Source: JAKFWF01 sp031365375
GTDB taxonomy: Bacteria > Pseudomonadota > Alphaproteobacteria > Rhizobiales > Hyphomicrobiaceae
Assembly (NCBI GenBank): GCA_031365375.1
Contig: JANLXZ010000178.1
Coordinates: 1 to 24,473 of the forward strand
Reading direction: 5' to 3'
Length of the DNA stretch: 24,473 nt
In this document: one piece after another, positions 23,323-24,473 of the stretch
Position numbering within the stretch: the stretch's first letter is position 1
Layout: each line of letters opens with the position of its first letter
Made by a program: the position numbers and the translations under genes
Notes under the pieces: model-generated
Told to the model about the DNA's origin: nothing
What the model saw: only the letters and a program-made list of their open reading frames with translations
Database searches by the model: none

Positions 23323-24473
23323 ATGAGCTTGTCGTCTGTCTCTGCCGATCCCCGCTCCCTTCATGGCGATGCATCGATCGGCCGGATCGTGTCCGTCACC
23401 GGATCGAAGGCCATCGTGCTGCTAGACTCGAGTCAGTCGGGGGGCGCATTGCTGACAACTCAGCGCCCGGAAATGGGCACTCTGCTGGCGATCGAGCAAT
23501 CGCGAACCGTGGTGCTCGCCATTGTTTCTGCACTGAGCGTGCCTGTTCCGGCGCAACGCGAAGGCGAATCTGAGATTTGGATCGCGGAACTGGGGCTCGT
23601 CGGCGAACTTTGGAAGGCGCGCGACGGGAAAGCCGGTTCGTTCAATCGCGGCGTGACCATTTATCCGCTGCTGGGAGATCGCGTGCGATGCGCGACGAAG
23701 CCTGAACTCGAACTCGCGTTCTGCGGCGACATGCACAATGCCGTGCGCGTCGGCTGCATCCGGCAGGACAGCTCGATCCCATCGATGGTCCGCGTCGACG
23801 ATCTCCTTGGCAAACACTTTGCCATTCTGGGGACGACAGGCACCGGCAAATCATGCACGACCGCGCTGATCTTGCGCGCCATCCTGGAAAAAAACCCGGC
23901 TGCCCATATCGTCCTACTCGATCCCCACAATGAATACGCGACCGCCTTTACCGAGTGGGCCGAAGTCGTGTCTCCACGAAACATGCAGTTGCCCTACTGG
24001 CTTTTGACGTTCGAAGAATTGGTGGAAGTTCTGCTCGGCGACGTCGAAGGCCGAAAGGCTGAAATCGAGATCCTTCAGGAACTGATCCCGATCTCGAAGA
24101 GCCGTTACGCCTCCGGTCGCGAGAAGTCGAACGCATCACTACGCCGCGGCATGCTCGATCCAGGCCGCTTCACCGTCGACACGCCGGTGCCTTATCGCAT
24201 CTCAGACCTGACCGGCCTGATCGACGAGCGCATGGGCAAACTCGAAAACAAGAAAGATCTGCAGCCGTATCGCCAGTTGCGTACGCGGCTGGACATGATC
24301 AGTCAGGACGCACGCTACGCGTTCATGTTTGGACAGTTGACCGTATATCCTTCATCGGCATCGCGATGGACCGGCACGGCCCGGCGCGCATCAACGCGGT
24401 GTTGTTTGTCATCGCCGCCACCGGCGCGGCCGTGTTCGCTGTGGGTGAGAGCATTGCCGCGCTCGCGCTTGGC
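23323..24473 (+). CDS. HerA-type ATPase, truncated or disrupted near 24345
   Basis: HerA-family hexameric ATPases translocate DNA and often act with NurA-type nucleases or phage-defence partners. The ATG at 23323 has a strong GGAAGG 7 nt upstream. The readable protein has an N-terminal HAS-barrel-like region (about 15-75, GRIVSVTGSKAIVLL). The ATPase core has Walker A GTTGTGKSCT (170-179) and VLLDPHNEY (197-205), and continues to RYAFMFGQLTV (about residue 341). After that the frame stays open to the window edge, but its sequence (Ser/Pro/Arg/Cys-rich) no longer resembles the family and another frame encodes an MFS-like stretch. The Walker B region and C-terminal part are missing. The gene is either disrupted or the sequence is chimeric. 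Confidence 0.85.
   Translation, partial: MSLSSVSADPRSLHGDASIGRIVSVTGSKAIVLLDSSQSGGALLTTQRPEMGTLLAIEQSRTVVLAIVSALSVPVPAQREGESEIWIAELGLVGELWKARDGKAGSFNRGVTIYPLLGDRVRCATKPELELAFCGDMHNAVRVGCIRQDSSIPSMVRVDDLLGKHFAILGTTGTGKSCTTALILRAILEKNPAAHIVLLDPHNEYATAFTEWAEVVSPRNMQLPYWLLTFEELVEVLLGDVEGRKAEIEILQELIPISKSRYASGREKSNASLRRGMLDPGRFTVDTPVPYRISDLTGLIDERMGKLENKKDLQPYRQLRTRLDMISQDARYAFMFGQLTVYPSSASRWTGTARRASTRCCLSSPPPARPCSLWVRALPRSRL
24342..24473 (+). CDS. fragment of an MFS transporter in the +2 frame relative to HerA
   Basis: From about 24342 to the window end, a frame shifted against HerA reads IGIAMDRHGPARINAVLF and then a hydrophobic helix (VIAATGAAVFAVGESIAALALG). The GxxxDRxGP pattern is the loop 2-3 motif A of major facilitator transporters, followed by transmembrane helix three. 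No start codon context precedes it, so it looks like an internal fragment joined to HerA. The transported substrate is unknown. Confidence 0.6.

Noticed and set aside
1..24473. CRISPR arrays, tRNA/rRNA genes, insertion sequences, integrases
   Set aside because: I saw no regularly spaced repeats, no cloverleaf-like sequence and no transposase or integrase motifs on either strand.
23323..24473. HerA-like gene as part of a phage-defence island
   Set aside because: No NurA, SIR2, DUF4297 or other defence partner is visible, and the gene is cut by the junction, so context gives no support.

Overview
The window looks like chromosomal DNA of a GC-rich alphaproteobacterium. A member of the Hyphomicrobiales (Bradyrhizobium/Xanthobacteraceae-like) is the best guess. 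The evidence is the Tol-Pal gene order with cpoB at its end, a CpdR-type receiver next to hpt, SapC-family proteins, and small Arg/Cys-rich secreted proteins of a kind common in that order. Species cannot be fixed from sequence alone.

Positions 1-7351 hold a complete minus-strand Tol-Pal locus in the order tolQ, tolR, tolA, tolB, a 42-residue lipoprotein, pal, a non-lipidated Pal paralogue with a TPR-like N-terminal part, and cpoB. The first few codons of what may be tilS lie at the left edge. TolQ/TolR form the proton-driven inner-membrane motor, TolA spans the periplasm, TolB and lipidated Pal link to the outer membrane and peptidoglycan, and CpoB coordinates cell-wall synthesis with constriction. 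The tiny lipoprotein gene and its intrinsic terminator split the locus between tolB and pal.

Positions 7689-8613 carry hpt (purine salvage) and a single-domain CpdR-like response regulator on the plus strand.

Positions 8634-18784 form an accessory surface/secretion island. It holds an orphan ParA/MinD-type ATPase with a 23-bp palindrome just upstream of its start, two tandem SapC-like proteins on the opposite strand, a type I secretion ABC transporter and HlyD adaptor with overlapping stop and start codons, an unrecognised cytosolic-looking protein, a large multidomain family 2 glycosyltransferase, and a small protein abutting it that seems to share a beta-domain with it. I infer a system that exports, and perhaps glycosylates and positions, a surface protein. 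The exported substrate and the outer-membrane channel are not in the window.

Positions 18893-23276 are mixed. They hold an eight-cysteine secreted protein overlapping a ROK-family sugar kinase, a convergent HAD phosphatase and nitronate monooxygenase pair, a small secreted CX3C/CX3C protein followed by a terminator-like hairpin, and a soluble histidine kinase with no recognisable sensor domain.

Positions 23323-24473 hold the N-terminal two thirds of a HerA-type ATPase. Near 24345 its family-like sequence stops and a different frame reads as an MFS transporter segment. This is either a real rearrangement or an assembly chimera.
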